DNA of 64,000 nucleotides from positions 62,001 to 126,000 of the forward strand of contig NZ_SWBM01000007.1 of NCBI RefSeq assembly GCF_005116465.1. Direction: 5' to 3'. Positions 25,856 to 34,689 of the stretch are shown one piece after another. Position 1 is the first letter of the stretch. Each line of letters starts with the position of its first letter. A model generated the notes under the pieces. That model was not told where the DNA came from and did not search any database. It saw only the letters and a program-made list of their open reading frames with translations. Made by a program: the position numbers and the translations under genes. Source of the DNA: Robertmurraya kyonggiensis (GTDB lineage: Bacteria; Bacillota; Bacilli; Bacillales; Cytobacillaceae).

Positions 25856-25934
25856 ATTTCGGTAACTGGCAGACATAATCTTTCGATCTTAGTCCCTATA
25901 GTTTTGCGTCTTCACCTTTCGATGAATTTGCCTT
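25856..25934 (-). promoter_or_regulatory. c-di-GMP-I (GEMM-I) riboswitch
   Basis: Read on the minus strand: GGCAAATTCATCGAAAGGTG, then AAGACGCAAAACTATAGGGA, a second GAAA-capped helix, and the end GCCAGTTACCGAA. The GNRA tetraloop, ACGCAAA joining segment and terminal GTTACCGAA are the hallmarks of the class. It is 109 bases upstream of the diguanylate cyclase start in the same orientation, with a terminator-like stem between. Confidence 0.9.
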
Positions 25935-26082
25935 TATCGGTGCTATATTTAGTTAAAACAATCCCCAATTGTTATACTTAAATTTTACAGTAGAAAAATA
26001 ACGAACACAAGCAAAATCTAGAACTTTTTACCTATATTCCTAGGAGGTTATTCCCTGAGATCTGTTGCTGTAAAGAGAAAAA

Positions 26083-26122
26083 CACGAAGAGAATTGAAGT
26101 GCAGGAGCAATTCGACTTCGTG
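26083..26122 (-). terminator. Terminator of the 208-residue membrane protein gene
   Basis: Outer stem CACGAAG / CTTCGTG and inner GAATTG / CAATTC, followed on the minus strand by TTTTTC. Confidence 0.7.
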
Positions 26123-26143
26123 CATCAAAATAGGTTCTATTAC

Positions 26144-26770
26144 CTACTTTTCTTTTTTCGGGAAAATAGTATAGGAGAACGACCAAATGAAATCAACGAT
26201 TAAAATTTTCGTCCAGATATTGCTGATACTAGCAATTGGATTATGATTGCTTGTTTTAGAAATTCCCTCTATCCCTTGCGGCAACGGAATGTTGAAGAAG
26301 GATTCAGGGACATAACCGAAAAGGATGGCAAAGATGATATGAAGCATGATAAAAGTAAGAAAGTGCCCATAAAAATTTCTTCTTTCTTGTTTGGCATGTT
26401 CCTTTCCGTATGCATCCCCTCTTATATCTTCTTCGTCTATCGGTAGAGTTTCCCCTTTTATGTGTGCAACCTTTTTCTTAATCCACCTGTCCAATTTTTT
26501 AAAATCACTTTTCCCAAAAATAATACCGTATAGAATAAAGATGACAATGATGACTTGAAATGAGGAAAAGGTTCCAACGTAGATATAATCCAATACGCCG
26601 AAGAAAAAGACTGCTAATTCTTCTAGAATAAGGATAATAAAAGCCAAAAAGCTTGCTTTCTTCATACGGAACCAATAACGAAAGAGAAGTGCTAACACAA
26701 CAAAGACCCAGAATATGACCTCTGAGACGATTAAAAATGCTATCTTATGCTCGAGGAAAAATGTGATCAT
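26144..26770 (-). CDS. Hypothetical four-helix membrane protein
   Basis: A 208-residue protein from ATG 26770, chosen for GGAGG five bases ahead. About three hydrophobic segments lie in the first 90 residues (SEVIFWVFVVLALLFRYWF, FLAFIILILEELAVFFFGVL, FQVIIVIFILYGIIFG), then a charged cytoplasmic stretch at 90-140, then two more segments including FWSFSYTIFP-like ends. I recognise no family and no catalytic motif. It is monocistronic with its own terminator. Codon use resembles its neighbours. Confidence 0.65.
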   Translation of the reverse strand: MITFFLEHKIAFLIVSEVIFWVFVVLALLFRYWFRMKKASFLAFIILILEELAVFFFGVLDYIYVGTFSSFQVIIVIFILYGIIFGKSDFKKLDRWIKKKVAHIKGETLPIDEEDIRGDAYGKEHAKQERRNFYGHFLTFIMLHIIFAILFGYVPESFFNIPLPQGIEGISKTSNHNPIASISNIWTKILIVDFIWSFSYTIFPKKEK

Positions 26771-26858
26771 GAGATCCTCCGATCGCTTTATAAAATACAC
26801 CCTAGAAAAATCTACTACTTCAACTAGGGAAATATTCCATAGGTTCTTCCTTTCTACT

Positions 26859-27584
26859 TCAAAGAATTTCTGTAGAAGCAGTTATAACTTTTCTAACAAC
26901 ATACGTGATCGCATTTGTTCTTAGTAACACAGTTTTGGCATCTCTAGTAATTTGATATTCTAGTGGTTTAACCACTTGTTCTAGTATATCCCAATCTCTA
27001 TATACCCTATTTAATTTCTCGATTACTTCATTTGTCGGGATATTTATTTCCATTAAAGCAGCTAGTTTTTCATTCGTTTCCATATCAGTTTCTTGTACAT
27101 CAGAATTAACAATAAGGCAATTAATTCCGCCGCTTTTTGTACCAGCTGCCATTCGTTCCACTACACTTTCAAAAATTGTTTCCGAAGATACATGCTCCAA
27201 GCTAGATACAGCCACAATCAAATCATATTTATTTTTCTGAATCTGATAATCTCCTATATCCGATTTATATAACTCGATAATATTTTCGACGTGAAATTCT
27301 TTGCGATATTGATCCAGTTTTTCTAGTGCCGAATCCAATATATCCACACAATGAACTTTACCATTTTTATTTTTGATCGCTTCCGCAATTGGAATACTAT
27401 TTCGACCGACTCCAGAACCTAAGTCCAATACACTCAAAATTTCATTTTCTAATAATAGGAGCAGACTCATAACTGTTTGGACAGGTTTGTATAACCACGA
27501 ACCCTTTTCAAACAACCTATAATTCTCATAACAAAAATCATGGTACTCTTTCTCTTTTTTTCTTATGTGTTCTAAACTATTCAC
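26859..27584 (-). CDS. Class I SAM-dependent methyltransferase
   Basis: A 241-residue protein. Start taken at GTG 27584 because GGAGGT lies eight bases ahead; upstream ATGs at 27608 and 27623 lack ribosome sites. The SAM-binding motif I is VLDLGSGVGRNSIPIAE near residue 55, followed by HCVDILDSALEKL (motif II acidic residue) and IVAVSSLEHV. The DLGSGVGRN form recalls TehB-like and small-molecule methyltransferases. The methyl acceptor is unknown. It has no obvious operon partner. Confidence 0.82.
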   Translation of the reverse strand: MNSLEHIRKKEKEYHDFCYENYRLFEKGSWLYKPVQTVMSLLLLLENEILSVLDLGSGVGRNSIPIAEAIKNKNGKVHCVDILDSALEKLDQYRKEFHVENIIELYKSDIGDYQIQKNKYDLIVAVSSLEHVSSETIFESVVERMAAGTKSGGINCLIVNSDVQETDMETNEKLAALMEINIPTNEVIEKLNRVYRDWDILEQVVKPLEYQITRDAKTVLLRTNAITYVVRKVITASTEIL

Positions 27585-27697
27585 TCTGGTAACCTCCGAC
27601 GAGTACATTTTTCCATATCTCATAAGATTTTTTCTCCATATCTATCTATAAGCTTCTCTATAGAAGCAAAAAGTCCTTCCACTTACACAACAGAAAA

Positions 27698-27717
27698 GGG
27701 ATTGCCTCCGCAATCCC
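27698..27717 (-). terminator. Terminator of glnS
   Basis: Stem GGGATTGC / GCAATCCC with a four-base loop, followed on the minus strand by TTTTCTG, 15 bp past the glnS stop codon. Confidence 0.8.
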
Positions 27718-27731
27718 CTAACTTCGTACAA

Positions 27732-29402
27732 TTAATTATTCGACTTTCCTTTCCACGAATCCTTTAAGGAAACAATTCTATTGAATCTTAGCTTTTCATC
27801 AGCTTTGTCTAAAATAAAGTATCCATGTCGAAAGAATTGGAATCGATCTCCGGTGTTTGCATTTGTGATACTAGATTCTATTCTACAATCTCTCATTGTA
27901 ATCTTGGATAACGGGTTTATTTTTTCATCCCAGCTTTTATTTTTGTCTTTCACAATCTCATCATTTTCAAAAAGAGGTTCATAAAGATTTACTTCAACGG
28001 TCTCACTATTCTTAGCTGAGACCCAATGAATAATCCCCTTGACCTTTCTACCTATAAAACCAGTTCCACTCTTCGTTTCCGGATCATACGTACACTTTAG
28101 TTCAATGATTTCTCCCGAGTCATCCTTAACCACTTCATGACACTTTATGATATAAGCCCCTTTTAAGCGAACTTCTGTATCCAATGACAATCTTTTAAAC
28201 CCTTTTACCGGCACTTCCATAAAGTCTTCTTTTTCGATATAAATTTCCTTCGAGAACAGTACCTCCCTGCTGCCTAAATCCGAATTTTCCTTATTATTTT
28301 CAATTGGTAAAAGTTCCGTTTGGTGTTCATCATAGTTCGTAATCGTCACCTTTAAAGGATTAAGCACCGCCATTACACTATTAACTTTCGTTTTTAATTC
28401 ATCGCGTAATACTTGCTCCAACATCCTAAAATCGACAACACTTTGATGCCGCACAAAGCCCATTTCATTCACAAAGGTTCGGATACTTTCCGGAGTAAAA
28501 CCTTTTCTTCTGAGTCCACCTAGTGTAGGCAATCTTGGGTCATCCCATCCGTCTACGAATTTACCCTCCACCAATTCCCGCAAATATCGTTTACTTGTGA
28601 CAACGCCAGTAATGTTCACTCGACCGAACTCCCGTTGTTTCGGTGGCTCCTTTATTTCTAATTCACTCAGTACCCATTCATACAATGGACGGTGGTCTTT
28701 AAATTCGATTGAGCATAAGGAATGTGTAATTCCTTCCAATGCATCTTGAATCGGATGCGCAAAATCATATATCGGGTAAATACACCATTCGTTCCCCGTT
28801 CGATAATGCTCTGCGTGAATAATCCGATATAAGATCGGGTCCCTTAAATTGATATTGGGTGAGGCCATATCAATTTTTGCCCGTAATACCATGGAACCAG
28901 CGGCAAACTCACCTTGCTTCATTTTTAAAAACAATTCTATGTTTTCCTCAATGGATCGATCTCGGTAAGGACTATTCTTACCGGGCTCCGTTAAAGTCCC
29001 TCGATATTTGGTCGTGTCCTCAGGAGATAACTCGCACACATACGCTTTACCTTTTTTAATCAACTTAACGGCAGCCTCAAAGATTTCATCGGAATAATCT
29101 GACCCATAAAAGATTCTCTCACCAGGGTCATACCCAAGCCACTTCATATCTTTAATAATGGAATTTACATATTCAATATTTTCTTTTAACGGATTGGTAT
29201 CATCAAAACGAAGATTGAAACGTCCGTTGAATTTTTGCGCAACCATATAATTCATATTAATGGCATAGGCACTTCCTATATGAAGATGGCCATTCGGTTC
29301 TGGGGGAAACCTTGTACACACTTCACGATTGAATACACCATTCTCCATATCTTCTTCAATAATTCGCTCGATCGTATTACTTTTTTCCTTAATATCATCC
29401 AT
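27732..29402 (-). CDS. glnS: Glutamine--tRNA ligase (GlnRS)
   Basis: A 556-residue class I synthetase, the length of E. coli GlnRS (554). The HIGH motif is in FPPEPNGHLHIGSA near residue 30-45, the KMSKS-like motif is VVTSKRYL near residue 270, and the catalytic core is followed by the two beta-barrel anticodon-binding domain (about 340-550). The FPPEPNG segment and the anticodon barrel separate it from bacterial GluRS. It charges tRNA-Gln with glutamine directly. Most Bacilli lack this enzyme and instead amidate Glu-tRNA-Gln with GatCAB. The T-box leader upstream carries a CAA (Gln) specifier, supporting the identity. Likely acquired by transfer. Confidence 0.93.
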   Translation of the reverse strand: MDDIKEKSNTIERIIEEDMENGVFNREVCTRFPPEPNGHLHIGSAYAINMNYMVAQKFNGRFNLRFDDTNPLKENIEYVNSIIKDMKWLGYDPGERIFYGSDYSDEIFEAAVKLIKKGKAYVCELSPEDTTKYRGTLTEPGKNSPYRDRSIEENIELFLKMKQGEFAAGSMVLRAKIDMASPNINLRDPILYRIIHAEHYRTGNEWCIYPIYDFAHPIQDALEGITHSLCSIEFKDHRPLYEWVLSELEIKEPPKQREFGRVNITGVVTSKRYLRELVEGKFVDGWDDPRLPTLGGLRRKGFTPESIRTFVNEMGFVRHQSVVDFRMLEQVLRDELKTKVNSVMAVLNPLKVTITNYDEHQTELLPIENNKENSDLGSREVLFSKEIYIEKEDFMEVPVKGFKRLSLDTEVRLKGAYIIKCHEVVKDDSGEIIELKCTYDPETKSGTGFIGRKVKGIIHWVSAKNSETVEVNLYEPLFENDEIVKDKNKSWDEKINPLSKITMRDCRIESSITNANTGDRFQFFRHGYFILDKADEKLRFNRIVSLKDSWKGKSNN

Positions 29403-29429
29403 TTTTATTCCTCCTTACTTTTTTATAAA

Positions 29430-29740
29430 AATAAAAAAATCCCACCCCCAAGACTTCTGTATAAGTCTTGGGGACGAGATTTGAAATCGCGGTGCCACCC
29501 CAGTTTGTTAATATGTCACCATATTAACCTCTTCAAGTACGGTATTATTCAATAATACTTATACCCTAGCTCTATAACAGGAGCTCCTGTCACACTATCC
29601 CCAAAGTCGGTTCCAATGTGATACTCAGAGACTTGTTTCAACAAAACATTCTTACTCCTTTTCAGCAACTGGAGCTCTCTTTGAAGAATTCATTTCATCT
29701 ACTCTTCTCGTCATCGTAATTACAATTTTTGGATTTTTAT
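29430..29740 (-). promoter_or_regulatory. T-box leader of glnS, specifier CAA
   Basis: On the minus strand: stem I with AGAGAG and GCTGAAAAGGAG, specifier context GAAACAAGTC with CAA at 29633-29635, then the T-box sequence GGGGTGGCACCGCGA (about 29486-29500), and a terminator CCCCAAGACTT / AAGTCTTGGGG (29446-29473) followed by seven T residues. Uncharged tRNA-Gln should stabilise the antiterminator and allow glnS transcription. Confidence 0.92.
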
Positions 29741-29743
29741 AAA

Positions 29744-29772
29744 TAATATCAATGCCTTCATCTTTTGTAAAG
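29744..29772 (-). promoter_or_regulatory. Sigma-A promoter of glnS
   Basis: Minus-strand TTTACA (29767-29772), 17-bp spacer, TATTAT (29744-29749), immediately before the T-box leader and just after the stop of the upstream TerC gene. Confidence 0.75.
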
Positions 29773-29780
29773 ATGTGTTG

Positions 29781-30554
29781 TTAAGATTGTGCTTTTCCCG
29801 TTGACTTCTTACTCGGTGCAAACCACCCGATAAGAGCAATGGCAACTAACACTCCATAGAAAATTAATGTCCAAAGCGTACTGTGCGGGAAATGATGATC
29901 TAAGATTCCAATATCCTCATGCGCAAGGGTAATAACTGCTAGCTTAACACCGACCCAAGCAACAATGGCATAAGCTGTCGTTTCCAATGCTGGCCGTTTG
30001 GCCAAAAGTTGAACAAACCATGTTGCTGCAAACTTGATTAGGATAAGGCCTGCAATTCCTCCAAGAACAACTACTATAAACTGACCACCATCCATGCCGC
30101 CGAAGTTACCTAACGGGGAATCTGGAAGACCTAGCGCAAGAGCCACTGCCGCAAGAATTGAGTCAATTGCAAAAGCCAGGTCGGCCAGTGCAATTTTTCC
30201 TACTGTTGGCCAGAAGCCTTTTCCTGCAGCTTCCTTTTCATCATCTTTATGAATATCCTCATTCTTTTTCCCAAATTGTGCTTGAATCACGTGCTTTAAC
30301 CCTAAGTAAAGCAGATAGGCCGCTCCTATCGCTTGTATTTGCCAGACATTCGCAATAAAGGAAATGCCAAAAAGGGCAAGAAATCGAAAAACGAAGGCCA
30401 TGATGATTCCGTAATTGATCGCTTTACTTTTTTCATTATCAGGTAAATGTTTGGCGATAACTGCGAGCACAAGGGCATTATCAGCTGATAGCAATCCTTC
30501 TAACCCAATTAGTATTAGTAACGCCCAAGCATACTCAAGCCATATGGACTCCAT
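29781..30554 (-). CDS. TerC-family membrane protein (YceF/YkoY-type metal exporter)
   Basis: A 257-residue protein from ATG 30554, preceded by AAAGGAG. It has about seven membrane segments with the acidic TerC motifs GLEGLLSADNALVLAVIAKHLP near residue 18 and ADLAFAIDSILAAVALALG near residue 125, where paired Asp residues line a metal site. B. subtilis homologues (YceF/MeeF, YkoY/MeeY) have this length and are linked to Mn2+ export and metalation of secreted proteins. No Mn2+ riboswitch is visible upstream. The gene stands between glnS and argS but has no evident link to them. Confidence 0.88.
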   Translation of the reverse strand: MESIWLEYAWALLILIGLEGLLSADNALVLAVIAKHLPDNEKSKAINYGIIMAFVFRFLALFGISFIANVWQIQAIGAAYLLYLGLKHVIQAQFGKKNEDIHKDDEKEAAGKGFWPTVGKIALADLAFAIDSILAAVALALGLPDSPLGNFGGMDGGQFIVVVLGGIAGLILIKFAATWFVQLLAKRPALETTAYAIVAWVGVKLAVITLAHEDIGILDHHFPHSTLWTLIFYGVLVAIALIGWFAPSKKSTGKAQS

Positions 30555-30872
30555 CTTGTTCACTCCTTTCAAAAACTTATAAATTTGCTCCTAAAGGGTG
30601 CTAATTATAGATTTTCCCAAGTATCCAAAGGTATCCTCACCAATATGAATTAATCGACTCAGACTGTGAATTCTCTTTATTAATTAATATCATTTTTTAC
30701 AAAAATAAAGAACTGATTGGCTCACGTCTCTTCTCCACTGAAAAACAGGACAGAATCTACCACCCATTTCTTAGTATTATTAATTTTTATTTATTTGGCA
30801 ACCTTATCCTCTTAGAAATCCACTCTCTGAATGGATGATTTTGAAAGTCAATCCATTATTATCCAAAACTAA
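30555..30872. other. Intergenic stretch without recognised features
   Basis: About 320 bp between argS and the TerC gene. I see no open small gene with a ribosome site, no riboswitch signature and no convincing terminator; an ATCCATT/AATGGAT repeat near 30830-30860 lacks a U-tract. Confidence 0.5.
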
Positions 30873-32555
30873 TTACATCTCCTCAGGTGCCGCCATTCCC
30901 AATAACCGCAACCCTTCTTTCAACACAACTTTAACTGAATACACGAGTGTTAATCTCGCCTGTTTTTGAACTTCATTGTCCAAGATACGGACAGAGGCAT
31001 AATATTTATTAAATGCTTTCGAAAGCTCAATGAGGAACTTAGCAATTTGAGAAGGGTCATATCCTTCAAATGCGCGCTTAATCACATCAGGGAAAGACAT
31101 TAAAGCCGTAATGACAGGCCAAGCCTCATCATCAATCATCAAATCCCCTTCACTTTCATGATAATCCCCCTTCCTTAACAGTGAAGCAGCACGAGCATGT
31201 GTATATTGAACATATGGGCCCGTTTCTCCTTCAAAGCGCAGCATATCTTTTAAGGAAAACTCGATGTCATTTAATCGGTAGTTTTTCAAGTCGTGGAAAA
31301 TGACTGCACCCGTCCCAACCTGATGGGCAACTTCATCCTTTGCAGCTAATCTAGGGTTCTTTTCTAAAATATCGTTCAGGGCTAGTTGAATGGCTTCATC
31401 AATCACTTCCTCTAATAAAACCACTTTGCCTTTTCGAGTCGACATTTTCTTCCCATCTTTTAAAATCATTCCAAATGGGATATGAACCATCCCTGCATAC
31501 CACGAATAGCCCATTTTATCTAACACAGAAAATAATTGCTTAAAATGAAGAGTCTGTTCATTTCCAACCACATATAACGACTGTGCAAAATGATACGTTT
31601 CTTGGCGATAAATGGCTGCAGCCAAATCGCGTGTAGCATAAAGCGTCGTTCCATCACTTTTTTTAATGAGGCACGGAGGTAAGTCTTCGTGTAACTGTAC
31701 CACCTGAGCTCCCTTCGATTCTTCCAATAAATCCTTCTCTTCAAGAATTTCCACAACGCGATCCATCTTATCATTATAAAAAGCTTCGCCATTAAAGGAA
31801 TCGAAGGTTATCCCGAGCATTTGATAGAGCTTCGAAAACTCTTGTAACGATTCTTCCTTGAACCATTCCCACAGACTCAATGCCTCTACGTCACCATCTT
31901 CTAAATTTTTGAACCATTCTCTTCCTTTATCATTCAACTCAGGATTTTGTTCCGCTTCTTCATGAAATTGAACATACAATTTTAACAGCTCTTTAATCGG
32001 ATTTTCTTTTACCGTTTCTTCATTTCCCCACATTTTATAAGCGACGATTAATTTCCCGAACTGTGTTCCCCAATCCCCTAAATGATTGATTCTAACTGGT
32101 CTGAAACCATACTTTTCAGCAATTAAAGCTAACGAATTTCCGATCACAGTAGAGCGTAAATGCCCCATCGAAAAAGGCTTGGCAATATTAGGAGAGGAAA
32201 AATCGATCGTAACAATCTGTTCATTTCCCAAGTCCAATGTCCCGTATTCTTCTTTTTGTAAAAGAACTTCTTTTACCACCCCTTGAGAAACCTCTCTCTT
32301 ATTTAAAAAGACATTCACATAACCACCGACAGCCTCCACTTTTTCAAAAATGGGCGCTTCAATTTTTTCAGCCATTTCAAGGGCAATGCTCTGTGGTGAC
32401 TTTCGATAAAGCTTCGCCAATTCAAAACACGGAAACGCCATATCTCCCATATCTTGAAATCTCGGTTTTTCAATCATCATCAGCAATTGATTTCTTTCAA
32501 GATGACCTTCTAAAAATTGGAATAAAGCATCGACAAAATCATTTTTGAAATTCAT
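30873..32555 (-). CDS. argS: Arginine--tRNA ligase (ArgRS)
   Basis: A 560-residue class I synthetase. The N-terminal tRNA-binding domain (1-100) is followed by the HIGH-type motif SPNIAKPFSMGHLRSTVIG near residue 125, the KMSKS-type KKMSTRKGKV near residue 370, and a C-terminal DALR anticodon domain starting around 440 with the YVQYTHARAASLLR motif. It charges tRNA-Arg. The T-box leader with a CGC specifier shows regulation by tRNA-Arg charging. B. subtilis argS has no T-box that I recall, and several Bacilli carry a second ArgRS, so this may be the T-box-controlled paralogue. Confidence 0.95.
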   Translation of the reverse strand: MNFKNDFVDALFQFLEGHLERNQLLMMIEKPRFQDMGDMAFPCFELAKLYRKSPQSIALEMAEKIEAPIFEKVEAVGGYVNVFLNKREVSQGVVKEVLLQKEEYGTLDLGNEQIVTIDFSSPNIAKPFSMGHLRSTVIGNSLALIAEKYGFRPVRINHLGDWGTQFGKLIVAYKMWGNEETVKENPIKELLKLYVQFHEEAEQNPELNDKGREWFKNLEDGDVEALSLWEWFKEESLQEFSKLYQMLGITFDSFNGEAFYNDKMDRVVEILEEKDLLEESKGAQVVQLHEDLPPCLIKKSDGTTLYATRDLAAAIYRQETYHFAQSLYVVGNEQTLHFKQLFSVLDKMGYSWYAGMVHIPFGMILKDGKKMSTRKGKVVLLEEVIDEAIQLALNDILEKNPRLAAKDEVAHQVGTGAVIFHDLKNYRLNDIEFSLKDMLRFEGETGPYVQYTHARAASLLRKGDYHESEGDLMIDDEAWPVITALMSFPDVIKRAFEGYDPSQIAKFLIELSKAFNKYYASVRILDNEVQKQARLTLVYSVKVVLKEGLRLLGMAAPEEM

Positions 32556-32570
32556 TGTTTTCCCTCCATT

Positions 32571-32826
32571 AAAAAAACTCCCGCCTCTTTTATAAAAAAA
32601 GAGACGAGAGTTCTGCTATCCCGTGGTACCACTCTAATTGTTTTTGTCCAAAACAAAAACCGCTTCAATTTGATAACGAGGCCGTCCTCGCCTTTCCCTA
32701 CTCATTTTCAGGAAAGAATCTCTAAAGTGCGCTTCATTATTTGCTCCATGTTAGGCTCACACCCTCCCTAACTCGCTATAATTTCACAAATAACTACTCT
32801 CTTTATCTTCGATTTTTAAGTATTTT
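32571..32826 (-). promoter_or_regulatory. T-box leader of argS, specifier CGC
   Basis: On the minus strand: AGAGAGTAG in stem I, specifier context GAAGCGCAC with CGC (Arg) at 32729-32731, the T-box GAGTGGTACCACGGG near 32620-32634, and a terminator (32578-32610) with arms CTCTCGTCTCTTTT / AAAAGAGGCGGGAG followed by seven T residues. Confidence 0.92.
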
Positions 32827-32831
32827 ACACT

Positions 32832-32859
32832 ATTATAGCCACTTACTGTAGATTTACAA
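32832..32859 (-). promoter_or_regulatory. Sigma-A promoter of argS
   Basis: Minus-strand TTGTAA (32854-32859), 16-bp spacer, perfect TATAAT (32832-32837), just upstream of the T-box leader. Confidence 0.7.
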
Positions 32860-32959
32860 TATATTCAGGAAACTTTTTTTAAAAGAATATATTTAAATTT
32901 CAAAAAGGAGCTAATTGGAATCTTTGAGTATCTAAGTACCGTTCCTTTATATGTTTATC

Positions 32960-33562
32960 TCACCTTACATCTTCTAATTCCGATCTTGTTTCATTCATCG
33001 CACCATGCTCACTCAGAATTTCAGCTAACTTCTCTTTCATTTCTTTTGAAGTTACAATACAACTTATTGAAAAGTACTTTACCCTTATTCTTAATTCATA
33101 ACCTCCGTTGACCTCTTTTGAATACCCATAAAATCTGTGATTTACATCAATAGGAGCAAAATGAAAGGATTTTATTTTTTTCCAAGAAACAAAACGGTTT
33201 CCACTAATCAAGCCATCGTCCACTACTGCGAATAAGTTTAAGAGATTATCTGAATGAACTAAAGGTAGAAAAAATAGGAAGAAATACCACCAATCAATAG
33301 TTTTATCTAATGCTCCTATCACGAAAATGACAATTACGAAAATAAGCATAAGAATATATAGAATGATACCCACCTTTTGGTTAAAGTACGAGGGACAATC
33401 AACTGGTTTCTGAGGAAAATTTCGAAGACTCTTCATTTCCTCAGCCGTTTTCGGAATAATCGCCTGTTGATTCATTTTTGTCAGGAGTTGAACAAATCTA
33501 AAGCTCAAGTACACAATAATAATGAAAAAGAATATAATCATGAATAGCTTCAACCTAATCAC
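32960..33562 (-). CDS. Hypothetical membrane protein
   Basis: A 200-residue protein from GTG 33562, with GGAGG five bases ahead; a TTG nine bases later is an alternative. One N-terminal membrane segment (LFMIIFFFIIIVYLSFRFV), two more at about 62-105, then a soluble C-terminal half resembling a small beta-domain (VDDGLISGNRFVSWKKIKSFHF), which looks like a PH-like or DUF5673-like membrane-associated domain. No enzyme motif is seen. It lies between the argS leader and the DUF502 gene, in the same orientation, with a terminator in the gap upstream. Confidence 0.6.
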   Translation of the reverse strand: MIRLKLFMIIFFFIIIVYLSFRFVQLLTKMNQQAIIPKTAEEMKSLRNFPQKPVDCPSYFNQKVGIILYILMLIFVIVIFVIGALDKTIDWWYFFLFFLPLVHSDNLLNLFAVVDDGLISGNRFVSWKKIKSFHFAPIDVNHRFYGYSKEVNGGYELRIRVKYFSISCIVTSKEMKEKLAEILSEHGAMNETRSELEDVR

Positions 33563-33727
33563 CCTTTCCTCCACTCTTATCCCCAAAGTTACTCCACTAT
33601 TTAATGTAAAATTCCACTTTCAAAAAGGTACCTTCATCTCTTGGAATTTAGATTTTTTTCCCATTTATATTTTTACGATTGAGACCATCTTTAAGTTTCA
33701 ACCTTCTAGACTAATAAAACAACAAAA

Positions 33728-33766
33728 AACCCGAATAAGGGGATCTTTTATTCCTTTATTCGGGTT
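33728..33766 (-). terminator. Terminator of the DUF502 gene
   Basis: Stem AACCCGAATAA / TTATTCGGGTT (11 bp perfect) around an extended loop, followed on the minus strand by TTTTTTG. Confidence 0.85.
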
Positions 33767-33815
33767 AGATTTCATAAGAAAATCGGGCCAAGTTTGAAAT
33801 TTTCTCTGACTGAAA

Positions 33816-34415
33816 CTAGAAATTATTCTCTTTAACAGCATTCTTTTTGGAAGTCATCCCACCAGAGAGCACGAACTTCATCGCATCTTCAGGCTTTACA
33901 TCTATGACTTCCACTTGATCCTTTGGAATCAAAAAAGTAAAACCAGCAATTTGAAACGACTGTTGCACATAGACGGCTACATAATCTTTTAACGGACTAT
34001 GCAAGCTCTCAACATCCTCGGAAGTAATAAAGCCAATCGCTTTCGCTTCAGTTCCAGGAACAGTTACCAACGCAACCTTGGAAAAGGACTTCTTCTCTCC
34101 AAAAAATGAATTAATCGTGTCTTTAATTACCGAATAAATGGATTTGATAATCGGAATATTTTCAAGCAGTCGATCAAGTAATCGGACGATCGTTCCTGTG
34201 AAAAATTTCGTAGACATCCATCCTAAAATGGTTATAACAACAATCGTAAATAGTAACCCGATCCCAGGAATATAATCTTCCTTCAAATAAGGCTTTAGAA
34301 AGCTTCCCAGTACACCGTCTAAAAACATAAATGTTTTGTAGACCACGAATATGACGAGAATGATCGGCACAATCGTTAAAATTCCATTCACAAAATTACG
34401 TAATATATGCTTCAT
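33816..34415 (-). CDS. DUF502-family membrane protein
   Basis: A 199-residue protein from ATG 34415, preceded by AAGGAG eight bases ahead. Two membrane segments in the first 75 residues (GILTIVPIILVIFVVYKTF and GIGLLFTIVVITILGW), then the DUF502 signature IPIIKSIYSVIKDTINSFF near residue 88, PGTEAKAIGFIT near 123 and a C-terminal beta-rich part. DUF502 proteins are widespread in bacteria and plants (the COV family) and lack a defined biochemical role; a link to membrane trafficking or wall is only suggested in plants. Monocistronic. Confidence 0.85.
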   Translation of the reverse strand: MKHILRNFVNGILTIVPIILVIFVVYKTFMFLDGVLGSFLKPYLKEDYIPGIGLLFTIVVITILGWMSTKFFTGTIVRLLDRLLENIPIIKSIYSVIKDTINSFFGEKKSFSKVALVTVPGTEAKAIGFITSEDVESLHSPLKDYVAVYVQQSFQIAGFTFLIPKDQVEVIDVKPEDAMKFVLSGGMTSKKNAVKENNF

Positions 34416-34689
34416 ATTCACTTCTCCTTAATATTGCTCATTCTTCCTTGTATTTTAAAAGATACCAGCAGAATTCACATCCGTCTATTTTACTTACATT
34501 CTATCTAGATCACCATTCGACAAAAATATCCTAACTCTAGGAAAATTCTCATTTAAAAAGATAATTCCAAACTCGAAATATGTTGTAACAATGGTCATTC
34601 TACACTATTAACGAATCTATTAAACTGTCTTATGATTTACTGGAACAAATTAATTAAAAATTCACACTATTAAAGGAGGTATTTTTATC

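Noticed and set aside
30555-30872. A Mn2+ (yybP-ykoY) riboswitch ahead of the TerC gene
   Set aside because: The conserved loop sequences of that class are not present, and no terminator precedes the start.
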